Assembly: GCA_011037195.1 (NCBI GenBank)
Contig: JAAEAF010014941.1
Span: 62,001 to 126,000, forward strand
From: Triatoma infestans
Lineage: Eukaryota; Arthropoda; Insecta; Hemiptera; Reduviidae
Reading direction: 5' to 3'
Length of the DNA: 64,000 nucleotides
Both the position numbers and the translations under genes were made by a program. Shown here one piece after another: positions 33,522 through 44,607 of this stretch. Under the pieces are notes generated by a model that ran no database searches, was not told where the DNA came from, and was given only the letters and a program-made list of their open reading frames with translations. How positions within the stretch are numbered: the stretch's first letter is position 1; every line of letters starts with the position of its first letter.

Positions 33522-33763
33522 ATTAACAAAAGAAGGCAGAAAGAAATACGATTTTGGGTTGGTTATTCTGTGTTTGATGTGAGAGTATTTGTTTTAGTGT
33601 GTGCCCTCTCAGAAGTTGAAAGCTAAGTAGAATTGTGTAATGGTTTGAATAAAGATATTGGAAGTTATAGTCCTGGAGTGGTTTTTATTATAGACTAATT
33701 AGGTTTATTATCTAGACGTGCTAGCTAGAATGAGTGAAGTACGCCCACCGCGAGCACGTAACA
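33522..33763 (+). repeat. 3' LTR of the small Gypsy-type element
   Basis: It begins near ATTAACAAAAGAAGGC and ends GAGCACGTAACA. It matches the 5' LTR with scattered substitutions and small gaps. Confidence 0.88.
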
Positions 33764-33810
33764 ATATGTATATACAGTATTCAGTCAGTCCACTTCCCCC
33801 TATGGGGAAT

Positions 33811-34166
33811 ACTTATTATCACTTTTAATGAGCCAAAGAAATGGCGCTTACCTTGAAACGCAGAATCCTTGTTGCTATTGTTGGAAGACCTTAGCCCATA
33901 TCGGGAAAAAGGGGTGAGGAAAAAATAGGAATAAGGAAATTGTAATTCGTATGCGTATCCAACTCTTGAGTCTTGAACAATACATTGCTACTTGGTTGAT
34001 GATTGTAGATAATAATTAAATGGGCTCCTAGAAGCTACACGGCTGGAAACCAATCGGAAATAGCAAGTATGTGATTTCACAATGAGCTCAGTCGACAAAA
34101 GGACCAATTTATTAACACCATCCAGGAAAACCAGAAGTAACAAACTTGGGTTTTACAGAAATAGCA
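33811..34166 (+). repeat. Repeat R7, copy A
   Basis: The segment shares AATGAGCCAAAGAAATGGCG, GTATCCAACTCTTGAGTC and AGGAAAACCAGAAGTAAC with the left arm at 34189 and lies in tandem with it. It is shorter and more diverged (perhaps 85 percent). The identity of R7 is unknown. Confidence 0.75.
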
Positions 34167-34188
34167 TTTTGGAATGGGACATTGTATT

Positions 34189-34955
34189 AAATTTAAGAAT
34201 GGGTAGCAAATATTATTTATTATAACTTTCAATAAGCCAAAGGAATGGCGCTTATCTTGTTGCCAGTGTTGAAAGACCCATGTGTTCTTAGCTCACATTG
34301 GAGAAAAGGGGAGAGGAAAAAATAGAAATAAGGAAATGATTCGTATGTGCATCCAACTCTTGAGTTTTGACCAGTACACTGATTGTAGACAATAATTAAA
34401 GCTTTCCGAATAATTAGGGCTCCCAGAAGCTGCATGGCAGGAAACCAATCGGAAGTAACAACCACGTGATTTCACAATTCACCTATGTAGGCCCGAGTGA
34501 ACCGAGCGGCTAAGTGGACAAAAGGACTAATTTATTAACACCACCCAGGAAAACCAGAAGTAGGAAACCTTGGGTTTTACAGAAATGGCATAGGTATTAC
34601 ACTGCGAACTAAGGGAGTGTTGCATAACGACTTATTCCTTCGAGTTTAAGATGGCGATTGACTGAGAAAAAGAGTTCATAGGTTACCCCTTCCCTCTCTA
34701 TACTTAGGACGCAGCCTAATAGATTAGTAAATTATTATCATGGCAGTACAATATCCACCTCCGAAATAAAATTATTGCCTTGAAGAAAACAAAAAAAAAA
34801 AAACCATTCAGTAAAAATGCATTTCCGGTTGATAGATTTTGCCAGAAACCTTCGTGTCACGGGCGGAGATAGTATCTAAATGTAAATACCAAATTTCATA
34901 ACACTTTCAAAAAAATTTGACATGCTTGGAATATTTCTTCTTGCCAGGTTTTAGG
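34189..34955 (+). repeat. Left arm of large inverted repeat (R7 copy B plus TCTGG part)
   Basis: The arm starts AAATTTAAGAATGGGTAGC and ends TTCTTCTTGCCAGG. Its reverse complement is at 36695-37455, and identity in the stretch I compared by eye (about 34660-34800) is about 95 percent. The outer 580 bp are R7. The inner part (from about 34800) is TCTGG-family sequence with CATTTCCGGTTGATAG. Both arms keep the same R7-TCTGG junction, so the arms were duplicated as a unit. Confidence 0.88.
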
Positions 34956-35449
34956 CGAAAGTAAAAATATACGCTATTGACAACCTATGTGCAAATAGGT
35001 ATATGTATAATGTTTTATTTATTTTATTCACAAACAGCCGTCAATAATTGCTGCTCCTGTTAAGTTTATAACAAATAATATAACTGTGATTTTCCTCCGT
35101 TGAAGTTTAGCATTATTAACTTGGCTACTATAGAATTTTGATTTTCTATGTTATCTCAAATGTGTGAGGAGAGCGCGTTGTAAAAGCAATAGTACTGGTT
35201 GGGTTGTATTATTGTTAGTTTCTATTTAGTTCACTATAGCTCATGCTGTATGTATGTATGTTTCACCTGTTTGTTATAAACTATCGCTTTAACACTATTG
35301 AAATAACATTCTGAAGTTATATTCTTAATATATTGAATATGTGCAAATATAACTTATTATTACAATTTGAATAGAAATTTTGTTTACTATCACTGGTTTA
35401 TAATTAGATTTTACAAAGAAATTCAAAGTATCTAGTGATGATAACGCCG

Positions 35450-35790
35450 TAGTGGTGGTAGAAGGGAATGGACTTGCTACTTCTTCAGAGATCTTGGTGT
35501 CCCTGCGGGATATCCCAGACTAAACAACAAGAACAATACACACAGGACCTGCAGAGATAATTGAACTGTTCTGCTAGTTGGGTTTAGCGTATCAACAGGA
35601 CAAACTCACCAATACAAATACATTCTACTCACACTTAAACATTGTTTACTTTACGGACTTCTATGTACAAATATTTGCAATCACGGGAGCCACAATAGAT
35701 ATTTTAGCTTGCACTGGATCTTTATAGCCAATCCTTTTTTATACATCTAACAGCTCTAACATCTATTGATGATAGAGAATCAAAATTCAA
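35450..35790 (+). repeat. Dispersed repeat R6, copy 1
   Basis: Blocks GGGAGCCACAATAGAT, CTACTTCTTCAG and ACATCTATTGATGATAGAG are shared in order with 40590-40990. The conserved order over 350 bp shows a common repeat. An LTR nature is possible but unproven. Confidence 0.6.
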
Positions 35791-35859
35791 GGATTTTTAT
35801 TAACAGTGCATAACCGCAATAAAGTTTGAATTTCCTGTTTTTTGAGATATTTGTTCATA

Positions 35860-36305
35860 CTGAAATGTATTAGTGTGTTGTGTGTAGTAGCTTGTGGCAT
35901 GAGCGGTTTTGTAAAGGGCTTGTGTGTATGTAAGTTTTAAGAGAGAGAAGTATCAGAAATAAGAAAGTAGTCACCACTGCTAACAATAAATATATTCTAT
36001 TTAAATAATAACTACAAGTTATTTGCAAAGAATGTATAAACTTATTAATATATTGTGGAACTGGCACTGATGCTAAGAGAGCTAAAAACAAGTGTTCTGC
36101 CTGAATGTCTACAGCAGACTGTCTGTCCTTAAAGAATGCCTTCTCATTGTTCGTTCAAATCTTCCCCTGTGAGAAGAAGGGGTAGACAATGCTAACAAGT
36201 TCATGAACTCTCTCTTGTAACGGATGACCCTTTTTGCCAGCGAATGTCTAGTTCTCCATAATTTTTATATATTTGAAATCAAATATATTTCTATATTTCT
36301 GGCAT
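35860..36305 (-). repeat. Dispersed repeat R3, copy 3
   Basis: It matches 18195-18680 from GTGTGTTG to GGCATCCATCACA. The flanks are TCTGG-family sequence: TTTTTTGAGATATTTGTTC on the left and the CA tract on the right. This repeat too is therefore an insertion into a TCTGG copy. Confidence 0.65.
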
Positions 36306-36313
36306 CCATCACA

Positions 36314-36315
<2 letters not shown>

Positions 36316-36360
<45 letters not shown>

Positions 36361-36375
36361 TACACACATACACAG
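36316..36375. repeat. CA microsatellite in TCTGG element
   Basis: A long CA run sits at the usual internal position of the TCTGG family. ATTTCCGGTGTAAACTT and the AAAATTTGTCACGATCGCC block follow. Confidence 0.9.
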
Positions 36376-36694
36376 ATATTGGCTAGAAATATTTTTTCAT
36401 ACTTGGGAAACCTCAAAACACGTAGGTATTTCCGGTGTAAACTTAATTTAGAAAATTTGTCACGATCGCCATTACTTCCTTTAGCTTACGAGGAATTAAT
36501 AGAGAGTAAAAATGTTGTTATTCTTGTAGAGATATGTGTTACTCGTTACTGAATAAAATTAACAAGTCGCTTTAGAATAGAATTATTTGTATAAAATCAG
36601 TTTAATTGAACTGGTTGTTGCTTTTATGAAAATTTTGGGTTTGTTAATTTTTTTTTTTTAAAGTAAAGAATAAAAATTAAAGGAGAGAAAGCCA

Positions 36695-37484
36695 GGTAAC
36701 CTGGCAAGAAGAAATATTCCAAGCATGTCAAATTTTTTTGAAAGTGTTATGAAATTTGGTATTTACATAGATACTATCTCCGCCCGTGACACGAAGGTTT
36801 CTGGCAAATTCTATCAACCGGAAATGCATTTTTACTGAATGGTTTTTTTTTTGTTTTCTTCAATGCAATAATTTTATTTCGGAGGTGGATATTGTACTGC
36901 CATGATAATAATTTACTAATCTATTAGGCTGTGTCCTAAGTGTAGAGAGGAGAGGGGTAACCTATGAATTCTCTTTCTCAGTCAATCGCCATCTTAAACT
37001 CGAAGGAGTAAGTCGTTATGCAACACTCCCTTAGGTTGCAGTGTAATACCTATGCCATTTCTGTAAAACCCAAGTTTGTTACTTCTGGTTTTCCTGGGTG
37101 GTGTTAATAAACTGGTCCTTTTGTCGATTTAGCAGCTCGGTTCACTCGGTCTTGCATAGGTGAATTGTGAAATCACATGGTTGTTACTTCCAATTGGTTT
37201 CCTGTCGTGCAGCTTCTCGGAGCCCTAATTATTCGGAAAGCTTTAATTATTGTCTACAATCAGTGTACTGGTCAAAACTCAAGAGTTGGATGCACATACG
37301 AATTATTTCCTTATTCCTATTTTTTCCTCTTCCCTTTTCTCCTATATGGGCTGAGAACACATGGGTCTTACAACACTGACAACAAGATAAGCGCCATTCC
37401 TTTGGCTTATTGAAAGTTATAATACATAATATTTGCTACCCATTCTTAAATATAATTTATGTATTCAATTTTTCCCATACAATT
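36695..37484 (-). repeat. Right arm of large inverted repeat (R7 copy C)
   Basis: It is the reverse complement of the left arm at 34189-34955, running from GCCAGGTAACCTGG outward. It extends to CCCATACAATTTTTAAT at 37484. The LINE starts exactly there. Confidence 0.88.
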
Positions 37485-39250
37485 TTTAATATTGTATGCT
37501 GATGATATTGTTGTAATGGCTGATCATCCAGCAATTCTTAAAAGAATGATAAATAAGTAAGCGGTATATTGTAAAATATGGATACTCGCAATAAACTTAA
37601 GCAAATCTAAAATAGTAGTCTTTGGAAAAGGGGGAAGACGTACAAGAAATGAGTGATGGAAATTAAATGGAAATGTAGTAGAAATAGTCAATAAATATAA
37701 ATATTTGGGAGTTATTTTGACTCCCAAACTTTCATTTAAAGTACATTTAGAAGAAAAAGTATCGGCGGCAAAATTTGATATTCTATGTACGTACAATAAA
37801 ATTATCAAAAATAAATTTATTCCGGTATCTGCACAATTTGAAATTTTTAACTCGGTATTCAGAGTGATTATTTGTTATGCTTCGCAGGGGGGCTTTAGGA
37901 GAGTAGAAACTATTGAAAAATTGTTGACATTTTTTGTAAAAAAAAATTATTCTCCCTACCGATGAATACACCCAATGTCATAGTTTACTTAGAAACGGGT
38001 GTGTGGCCATTATTTATATATACCATTCAACTACACTTTAATTATATTCAGAAAGTTTTGTTGCTTCTGGATAGCCGACTTCCCAAGATATTAGCTCAGG
38101 GAATAATCGCAAAAAAATTATTTTGGTATTAAGAGCTTAATGATTTGGGTATAAAATATAACTGGGAATTTAAGGGTTATTTTAAGGAAGGGAACAAAAT
38201 TAGTTTGGACGAACTTGTGTGTAGTTCAGAGCAAGAATTTAAAAATGTATGATGGTAAGGGCCCAGAATTCCACCTTTCATTCCTTGTATAAGGAATTGA
38301 GATTGGACTTCGGCGACGGTCACTATATATCGGACGATAACACCCTACAAATGATTCAAACAATAATGAAGTTACGAGGGGAATTATTATATTTAAACTG
38401 TGATGTGAGTCGGCCCGTTGAGGCACATCAATGTTCCTTATGCAACAGGAAAGAATCGGAGGACACATATCACTATGTGGCTGTGTGCCCCATATTAAAA
38501 GATATTAGGCGGAGGATTTTTGGAAGTGATGTGCTCTCACGGACTGTACTTATTATTTATTCACAGAAGGGGAGGGCAAACCCTACGCTATCCAAAGCCT
38601 CCCAGGGCCCATATAGCTACCCCTAAAGAATAACAACCACTGGGACTAGAACGAAAATCCAGGCCCAGGTTTTAACCATCTAAGTTTCACCACAGACCAA
38701 ACAAATCGGACCAAAACCTTAAAAGGACACAGCTTAAGATCCTCTACCGATATCCTATTCCGGCCGAAGGTCCTAAACCTAATCTCCTCACAACCCAAAC
38801 AATTCGTCATCAGATGCATGGGTGTTTCCTCCTCAGTCTCATAAACTCTATAAAAGGGGTCAGCACGAGTCCCATTATATAGAGATGTCTCCTTAAACCA
38901 CAATGCCCAGTGAGGAATCCAACCAGATGTCTGAGGGAGGTCCGTGAAAGACATCGGACCCCGCTACTCAGAGCTCCGTCCGGGCCCCCAATGAGCATTT
39001 TAGACTGCTGACAACCCACGGACTGAACTAATAATGTTACTTAATGTACAGGACTGAGAAAAGTTACCTATCTGTTTTTAAATATAGAAAATTTTTGGTG
39101 GAGGAATTTAATTTTAGATATTAATCTCTTTTTTCAAATGTATATATTGCAATTCTGCAGATGAACCAACTATTTATTATACATTGTGTTGCTTGTATAA
39201 AAAAATGGAAAAAATTTAATTTAATGTAGTATTTTTCTTAATAAACATAC

Positions 39251-39294
<44 letters not shown>
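37485..39294 (+). pseudogene. LINE reverse transcriptase to tail, carrying a nested LINE
   Basis: The coding remnant starts at the catalytic YADD (ILYADDIVVMADHP, near 37497). It continues with NLSKSKIVVFGKGG, YKYLGVILTPKLSFKVHL and RLPKILAQGII. LRGELLYLN follows, then the zinc knuckle CSLCNRKESEDTYHYVAVC near 38430. The end (LSRT...ELIMLLN) is split by the L2 fragment at 38557-39016. Frameshifts and stops are frequent. It is the same family as 7097-8260 and ends in an ATT-type tract (39249-39294). Everything before YADD is missing. Flanking R7 sequence is duplicated on both sides (37255-37484 and 39303-39537). Confidence 0.85.
38557..39016 (-). pseudogene. L2-family LINE 3' fragment nested in another LINE
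   Basis: In minus orientation the fragment reads TSGWIPHWALWFKETSL, a damaged knuckle (YRVYETEEETPMHLMTNC, with the first two cysteines changed to Tyr), RFRTFGRNRISVEDL, and a short tail. It corresponds to 19256-19700. The flanks CACGGACTGTACTTATTAT (38538-38556) and CACGGACTGAACTAATAAT (39017-39035) are a 19-bp target duplication with three mismatches. Removing it rejoins the end of the host LINE's frame. Confidence 0.88.
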
Positions 39295-39296
<2 letters not shown>

Positions 39297-39302
39297 CCAA
39301 AT

Positions 39303-39537
39303 ATCCGTGTATTGGTCAAAACTCAAGAGTTGGATGCACATACGAATTATTTCCTTATTCATATTTTTTCCTCTCCCCTTTTCTCCGATATATGCTAAGA
39401 ACTCATGGATCTTTCAACAATGGCAACAAGATAAGCGCTATTCCTTTGGCTTATTGAAAGTTATAATAAATAATATTTGCTACCCATTCTTAAATTTAAT
39501 TTATATATTCATTTCTTCCCCCATACAATTTTTAATA
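39303..39537 (-). repeat. Repeat R7, copy D (partial)
   Basis: It repeats the last 235 bp of copy C in the same orientation, from GTCAAAACTCAAGAGTTGG to CCATACAATTTTTAAT. Divergence from copy C is about ten percent. Together with copy C it brackets the LINE. Confidence 0.85.
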
Positions 39538-40589
39538 ATTTAATTTCCCAGTTTGCTTAACTATTATATTACATTATATACAGTCAACTCAATATCTGTA
39601 TTTTTATTTTTTCTAGTTCCTATATTTACTAAATACCAAGCATTGTGAACTTGACAAATTTTTGAAATTGAATTATCATCGGAAATAGGATGTTCCAAGG
39701 TTCCTTGAGTTCGAAAAAGATGAAATACTAGAAGCACTTATTTAGGAAACCTAACAGACAACAAGCAGTGTACTGGTTTCCTCTTACTTGGATCGCAAGC
39801 CGTCCCAACCAGCCACTGCAATTGTCATCAACTTCAAATTAGTCCGGATGTCCTTATTGTAGCGCTTTCTTTCTTGGTTATTTTTAACCCGTGGTAGGTA
39901 GGATATTAGGTCTCGTATTTTCTTTTAACAAATGGATAAAAATATTAGGGCTATGGACATGATGTACTAAAAAAATGCCCAGGATGTCTTTGGTTATTAT
40001 CCATACAAATGAAATCCTTCGGTTATAATAGGCTCTAAAAAGTGAATAATAGATTAGTCCTTTTATCTTTTTTCGATTTCCTTTCAATGATTTTTTCTTT
40101 CTCTTTTATTTCCACGTTTTTCACTTCTTTTATTCAAACAAGAGGTTTTTTATTGGTAACAATGTCAAAAGAGAAAACTAAAAATAAATTAGTGGTTACC
40201 CGGACTCTCATCAACTCTTTTTATTAAACTTCTCGTACAAAGGTCGAAATGGAATTGTAAAAAGCAATATTGAATTAACCCTAAGTTAAATTGGGAGTTT
40301 TTCAATTAAGTTTGGCAATAATTGATTTTCATTGAATTGTGAACAATAAGGGACAAAAATTTGGGAAACTCTTTCATGTTTTAATTGCATTTAAATTCTG
40401 TGAATATTGCTTGAAGCTTGTTTATAAAGTATATCAAGAAATAGTTAAATTTTGATCAATTCTAGCACTGCGAACCCAAAAGTTGGTCGTAACAAATTTA
40501 ACAAGCATCTGAACACACCACTCGGGCAGAATCCTTTACAATAGTATGCCAGTCAGTCATACTTACCATTAACAAGTTTATATTGCTTT
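39538..40589. other. Unassigned stretch
   Basis: No coding domain or repeat was recognised in about 1 kb. Confidence 0.45.
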
Positions 40590-40990
40590 GATTCATTTCA
40601 TGGAGAAAATGAACAGCCACTTCTTCAGTCGTCTTGACATCACTACGTGATGTCCCCGGCTAACAACACAAACAGTACTTACTCTAATATCACTTACACT
40701 CCAACCATACGCACAAGGCCCACAATATGATTAGAGGATTACTTTATATGTGCATTTATTTGGATTTACTTACAGATAAACTCCAGCTTACACCAACCCC
40801 CCCTTTCACTCATTTTTACTCTTTGTATATTCTGCATATGTCTGCGTTCTGTATATAAACTTTAACATCCAAGGGAGCCACAATAGATCTTTTAGGTCGC
40901 AATGGATTTTGTTTTATAGCCACTCTGTCTAACCTGTCTAACATCTTTGTTGATTAAAGCGCAATATCTTACTTTCAGGTATTATCATCC
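40590..40990 (+). repeat. Dispersed repeat R6, copy 2
   Basis: The order of blocks is CACTTCTTCAG, GACATCACTACGTGATGTCC, ACAACACAAACAGTACTT, AAGGGAGCCACAATAGATC and TCTAACATCTTTGTTGATT. It matches 35450-35790. The palindrome GACATCACTACGTGATGTC is notable. Confidence 0.6.
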
Positions 40991-41269
40991 AGATCGATAT
41001 GCATAACCAGCAGAAAAATCGTAGTAGCATATTGCATAATCCCTGCATAATTTTGCTGAGCTTCCAAAAGTCATCAAATAAACTTTTAATTTCCCTTTTT
41101 TTTTCCCCGAAAAATCTTTTATTAAAATGATGTCATTTAAATGAAACCTGCCAAGTTATTTTTTAAAACGCTCTTATGCTATTAGATAAAGTTTACAATG
41201 AATATCAAGTCTCGTGGAATTTTGTTTCACAATCTGTTACATTGTTTTAGTGCAAAGTAATGTGGAACG

Positions 41270-41720
41270 TCACAATGTACATCACTGCTTCTTCTTCTTT
41301 GATGGATTTTGCTGAACAACTTCCTGCTGCCATCTTGCTGCTGTTTTGCGATCTCTTTTTCATAATTAATAGATACTTTGGTTCAACCTTCATCTGTTTT
41401 CTTCTCGGCTAAACTCATCGCTTTTAGTCTGAATAAGACTTACTTCGGAATTATTCCTTCATCCATGGACCTCAGATGTCCATAGCCGACTGATTTGGTT
41501 CCTTTTTATCCTTTTCACTACATTTCCTCCTTAAGTTTAGTCCCCTATTTTTTTTTTATTATTCTACTTTCCATCTCACCCTCTTCACATTAAACATTCT
41601 TCTTTCAAATACCAAGGGAATTGTATCTTCCTTATACATCACAGCTTATCTCCGCCCCATAATTGACAGTAAGCCTAACCAATTCACACGTGTAGCAATA
41701 TTTCAATTTCTCTTGATTGG
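41270..41720 (-). pseudogene. Decayed LINE ORF2 C-terminus
   Basis: In minus orientation scattered frames read LTVNYGAEISC, VFERRMF and GYGHLRSMDEGIIPK. These resemble the order YGAE-W, FERRML, WLGHV-RM-D-RIPK seen at the C-terminal end of many LINE polymerase proteins. Stops and frameshifts are dense. The clade cannot be named, and the limits are approximate. Confidence 0.4.
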
Positions 41721-42173
41721 TATTTCCTTCTGAACAAAGTGAGAGCTGCATAATATGCCTTAAGGCCAGCTAATAGAGTAAACACTTTTTCATCTCCTAT
41801 TATCATTGCTATAATCAAATTCTGTTAAACACTTAAATCCAAGGACACTCCTTGAGGAACTTCTATAGGTAGATACCCAAAATTTCATTATTTCATCTTG
41901 TTAGTTTGATTGCTAAGTCCTTTTTTTTGGCTTCTTTACTTGGCCATTTGTTAGCAATTAATGTTTCTGTTATTAGCAACATATCATCTTCATACTCACT
42001 TTATTTGCATGATCTCTTAAGCACTATTTTCCATATTTTCAAAGCTTTGTCGATTATCAAAGTTGAATAGATTTGTTGATAACCAATTTTCTAATAATAA
42101 TATTTTACGTCTAGCTTTTGCTTAAAGCATCAATCTATTTTCCATCTACGAATGGTCAAATGTTTGGGGGATC
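41721..42173. other. Unassigned stretch
   Basis: Nothing is recognised. It may include more of the decayed LINE. Confidence 0.4.
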
Positions 42174-42334
42174 ATAATCAGGAAATCTTGATATATATAT
42201 ATATATATATATAGGCTGTATATTATCTTCTTTAAGTAAAGTTTTGGGTTTTTGCAATAAAAAAACTATGAACCAGTTTACAGCCTTTCGAAATCTTTTT
42301 TATTTAAATGTTAATATTTAACATTCTGTCTTTT

Positions 42335-42372
42335 CCTTACGTACGTTTCGGCATTGTACTTACCATTATTTG
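42335..42372 (-). ncRNA. Hammerhead-ribozyme-like motif I (degenerate)
   Basis: In minus orientation it has TGGTA/TGCC with one weak pair, GAAA, the palindrome CGTACG, UA and AGG. The first core half is lost. Confidence 0.35.
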
Positions 42373-42509
42373 ACAAACACACCGTACTCCCCACACATCA
42401 ATTTCTTCAGTTACCCAGTAGAAAGCGAATAGCTAGGGTTAAACTCAAAACACAGTAAGTATTTAAGTAAATATCAAAAAAAATTTAAATACATAAGTAT
42501 CTTACACAT

Positions 42510-43757
42510 CCTCTAAGTAACTCCAAGAATTCGTCTCTACACTCTTTGTCCCCATTTATAGATTCATGGGGAATTGTCAGGGTGGGCGGAAGGTTAACTA
42601 ATAGTCCCTTAACATACGAGGCTAAATTTCCAATATTACTTCCTTATAAATCTCATTTCTCGGAACTCTTAGTCGATTACTATCATAAATGTTATTCACA
42701 CGCGGGTCCTCAATCTTGTATTCATTAATTCAACGAAGTTATTGGATTATATCCGGTCGTCGGTTAATAAAATCTCGTATACGTCAGTGTGCAACGTGCT
42801 CCAAATTCTGCAAGAAGGCTATCACTCCATACATGAGTGACCTTCCACGAACAAGATTCGAGCAGGGCAGATGCTTCATAAACACAGGCATAGACTTCGC
42901 CGGTCCATTCATGACCAAAGAGACCAAACGTCGCAACTCGACGTTGTTAAAATCCTATCTTGCCTTATTTGTCTGTTTGAGCACAAACGCTGTTCATCTT
43001 GAAATCGTTTCTCAACTGTCAACGGATGCGTTTTTGGCAAGTTTAGACAGATTCATTGCTAGGCGAGGACTGCCGTCGAAGATCATCTCTGATCATGGCA
43101 CAAAGTTTATCGGTGCTGAGAGGTATCTAAGGAATTTGTACACATGGCTTAGATCCGAGGAAGTTAAGACCTCTATCAAGAACCATCTTAATAACCAGCA
43201 AGTACATTGGGAATTTATCCCACCAGCAGCTCCTCACTTTTGAGGAATCTGGGAAGCAGGTCACTTGTATCGGGTGCTAAATGGGCGATCTTTTACTTTT
43301 GAAGAACTGGTGACACTATCTACTCGTATAGAAGCCATTTTAAATTCACGCCCTCTTTATCCACTTTCCAATGCACCTCATGAATATGATGTTTTGACTC
43401 CAGGACATTTTTTGATTGGGGCTCCAATGGTGTCCTGCCGGAGCATAATTTCCGAGAAACTCCTATTCATCGTTTATCCCGGTGACAATTCTTGCAACAA
43501 TGCATTCAACACATATGGTCACGTTGGCGGAGAGACTTCAACAACGGGTTAAGTGGAAGGAACAACTAGAGAATTTACAGGTTGATACTTTAGTATTATT
43601 GAAGGAACCTAAGGCTTCTCCACTTCATTGGCCTACTGGCCGAATTATCGAAACTTATCCGGGAATTGACGGAGTGACCCGGGTTGTTAAACTTAGGACT
43701 CCAAATGGAGAATATGTTAGGCCTGTCACACAACTGGCACCTCTGCTTCCAACTTAA
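42510..43757 (+). pseudogene. BEL/Pao retrotransposon pol, integrase to C-terminus
   Basis: The frame starts at SPFIDSWGIVRVGGRL, a segment that precedes BEL integrases, and then shows HYHKCYSHAG-like zinc-binding remnants and CATCSKFCKKA. The integrase core follows: Asp in GIDFAGP (42893-42895), Asp in ISDHGTKF (43091-43093) and Glu in WEAG (43253-43255). YLALFVCLSTNAVHLE between them is a BEL/Pao signature. The C-terminal end reads PLHWPTGRIIETYPG and VRPVTQLAPL. There are frame changes near 42722 and 43480, a TGA at 43241-43243 just before the catalytic Glu, and a small deletion after it. It is inactive. Gag, protease and polymerase are missing. Confidence 0.9.
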
Positions 43758-43853
43758 TGCAACCTGAATCTGTATGGTTATTCTGCACAACTTACATTGT
43801 ATTCATTTTTATAGTTTAGCCGGATTTTTTCTACTAAAAAATGGTGGGCGGTA

Positions 43854-44401
43854 TGTTAAAGTTTATAAAAAAAAATCAGAGTTCAGCAGAAGTAGAACTT
43901 ATTCTATTTATATAATATTTTCGTTTGTAATTGTATGGAATCAAAGTCCACGCGCTGGCTGCAATTCTCTTACAAACAAATCAGTAGTCGAGCTGGATCT
44001 CCGAGAGACACACATTTGTACTTTCTCTTATTTTACATGTAATAGCGTCACAGCGCCATTGGTGAATATTTTTCATATTAGTTTTTCATCTCGTTAAGAG
44101 AAAAACGGATCGTTGCACTCTGTGAACGATTCTTGTGGGGCCCCATCACGGCTCAGCACTCAAGTGTCTCTCAAGAGAGTTTTTCCTCATACATCTACAT
44201 ACAAGATTCATAGCTACCAGCCATTCAGACTCAAAGCCAACAGCCGCTTCATCCATCAACTGCACCATCGCCCATCACTTTCCGTTTTGTTGTGAATATT
44301 TATTTCATATTGGATTGAAGTATGTAAGTGCCATACTTTTATAATTAACGAATAAACTATTGTGTTTCTGAACGATTTTTAATTTCAATTCAAATATAAC
44401 A
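43854..44401 (+). repeat. 3' LTR of the BEL/Pao element
   Basis: It starts TGTTAAAG right after ATGGTGGGCGG, a purine-rich tract, and ends AATATAACA, so the ends are TGTTA...TAACA. It follows pol by about 100 bp. A polyadenylation signal AATAAA lies near 44351 and a TATA-like ATTTATATAATA near 43906. No 5' LTR is in the window. Confidence 0.7.
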
Positions 44402-44607
44402 ATTTTCCTGTTAGAGGGTTATTTAGCCAGCACCTCTCAATTGGTGGGAGCTCTCTCGGGCGTAATACTCTCCCGCGGAGCATATCACAAACAATTATAT
44501 TATATTATATTATATTAGATATATGCAATAGGCACTTTTAATTTCATTGTAACTATTATTTAACTTCTTTACAGATAATGTACTGTTAGTTTTAAATTAT
44601 AAAATAA

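Larger units (their letters stand above)
32458..33763 (+). mobile_element. Small non-autonomous Gypsy-type LTR element
   Basis: Two direct LTRs of about 245 bp (32458-32705 and 33522-33763) bracket an 816-bp interior. The LTR runs from TGTAACAAAAGAAGGC to GAGCACGTAACA and carries GAATAAAG/AAATAAAG. A primer-binding site TGGTGTCAGAAG, complementary to the 3' end of a leucine-type tRNA as in many invertebrate Gypsy elements, follows three bases after the 5' LTR. The interior has no protease, polymerase or integrase. It holds one broken frame that is acidic and then strongly basic. A GAAGAAGGGGATGG stretch near 33435 may be a remnant polypurine tract. LTR divergence is around ten percent, so the insertion is old. 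No clear target duplication was found. Confidence 0.85.
34956..36694. other. Spacer of the large inverted repeat
   Basis: The spacer of about 1.74 kb holds a copy of R6 (35450-35790), a copy of R3 (35860-36305), a CA microsatellite and TCTGG fragments. No gene is present. Confidence 0.7.

Noticed and set aside
38226..38468. 80-codon antisense frame
   Set aside because: It is a shadow of the LINE knuckle region read on the wrong strand.
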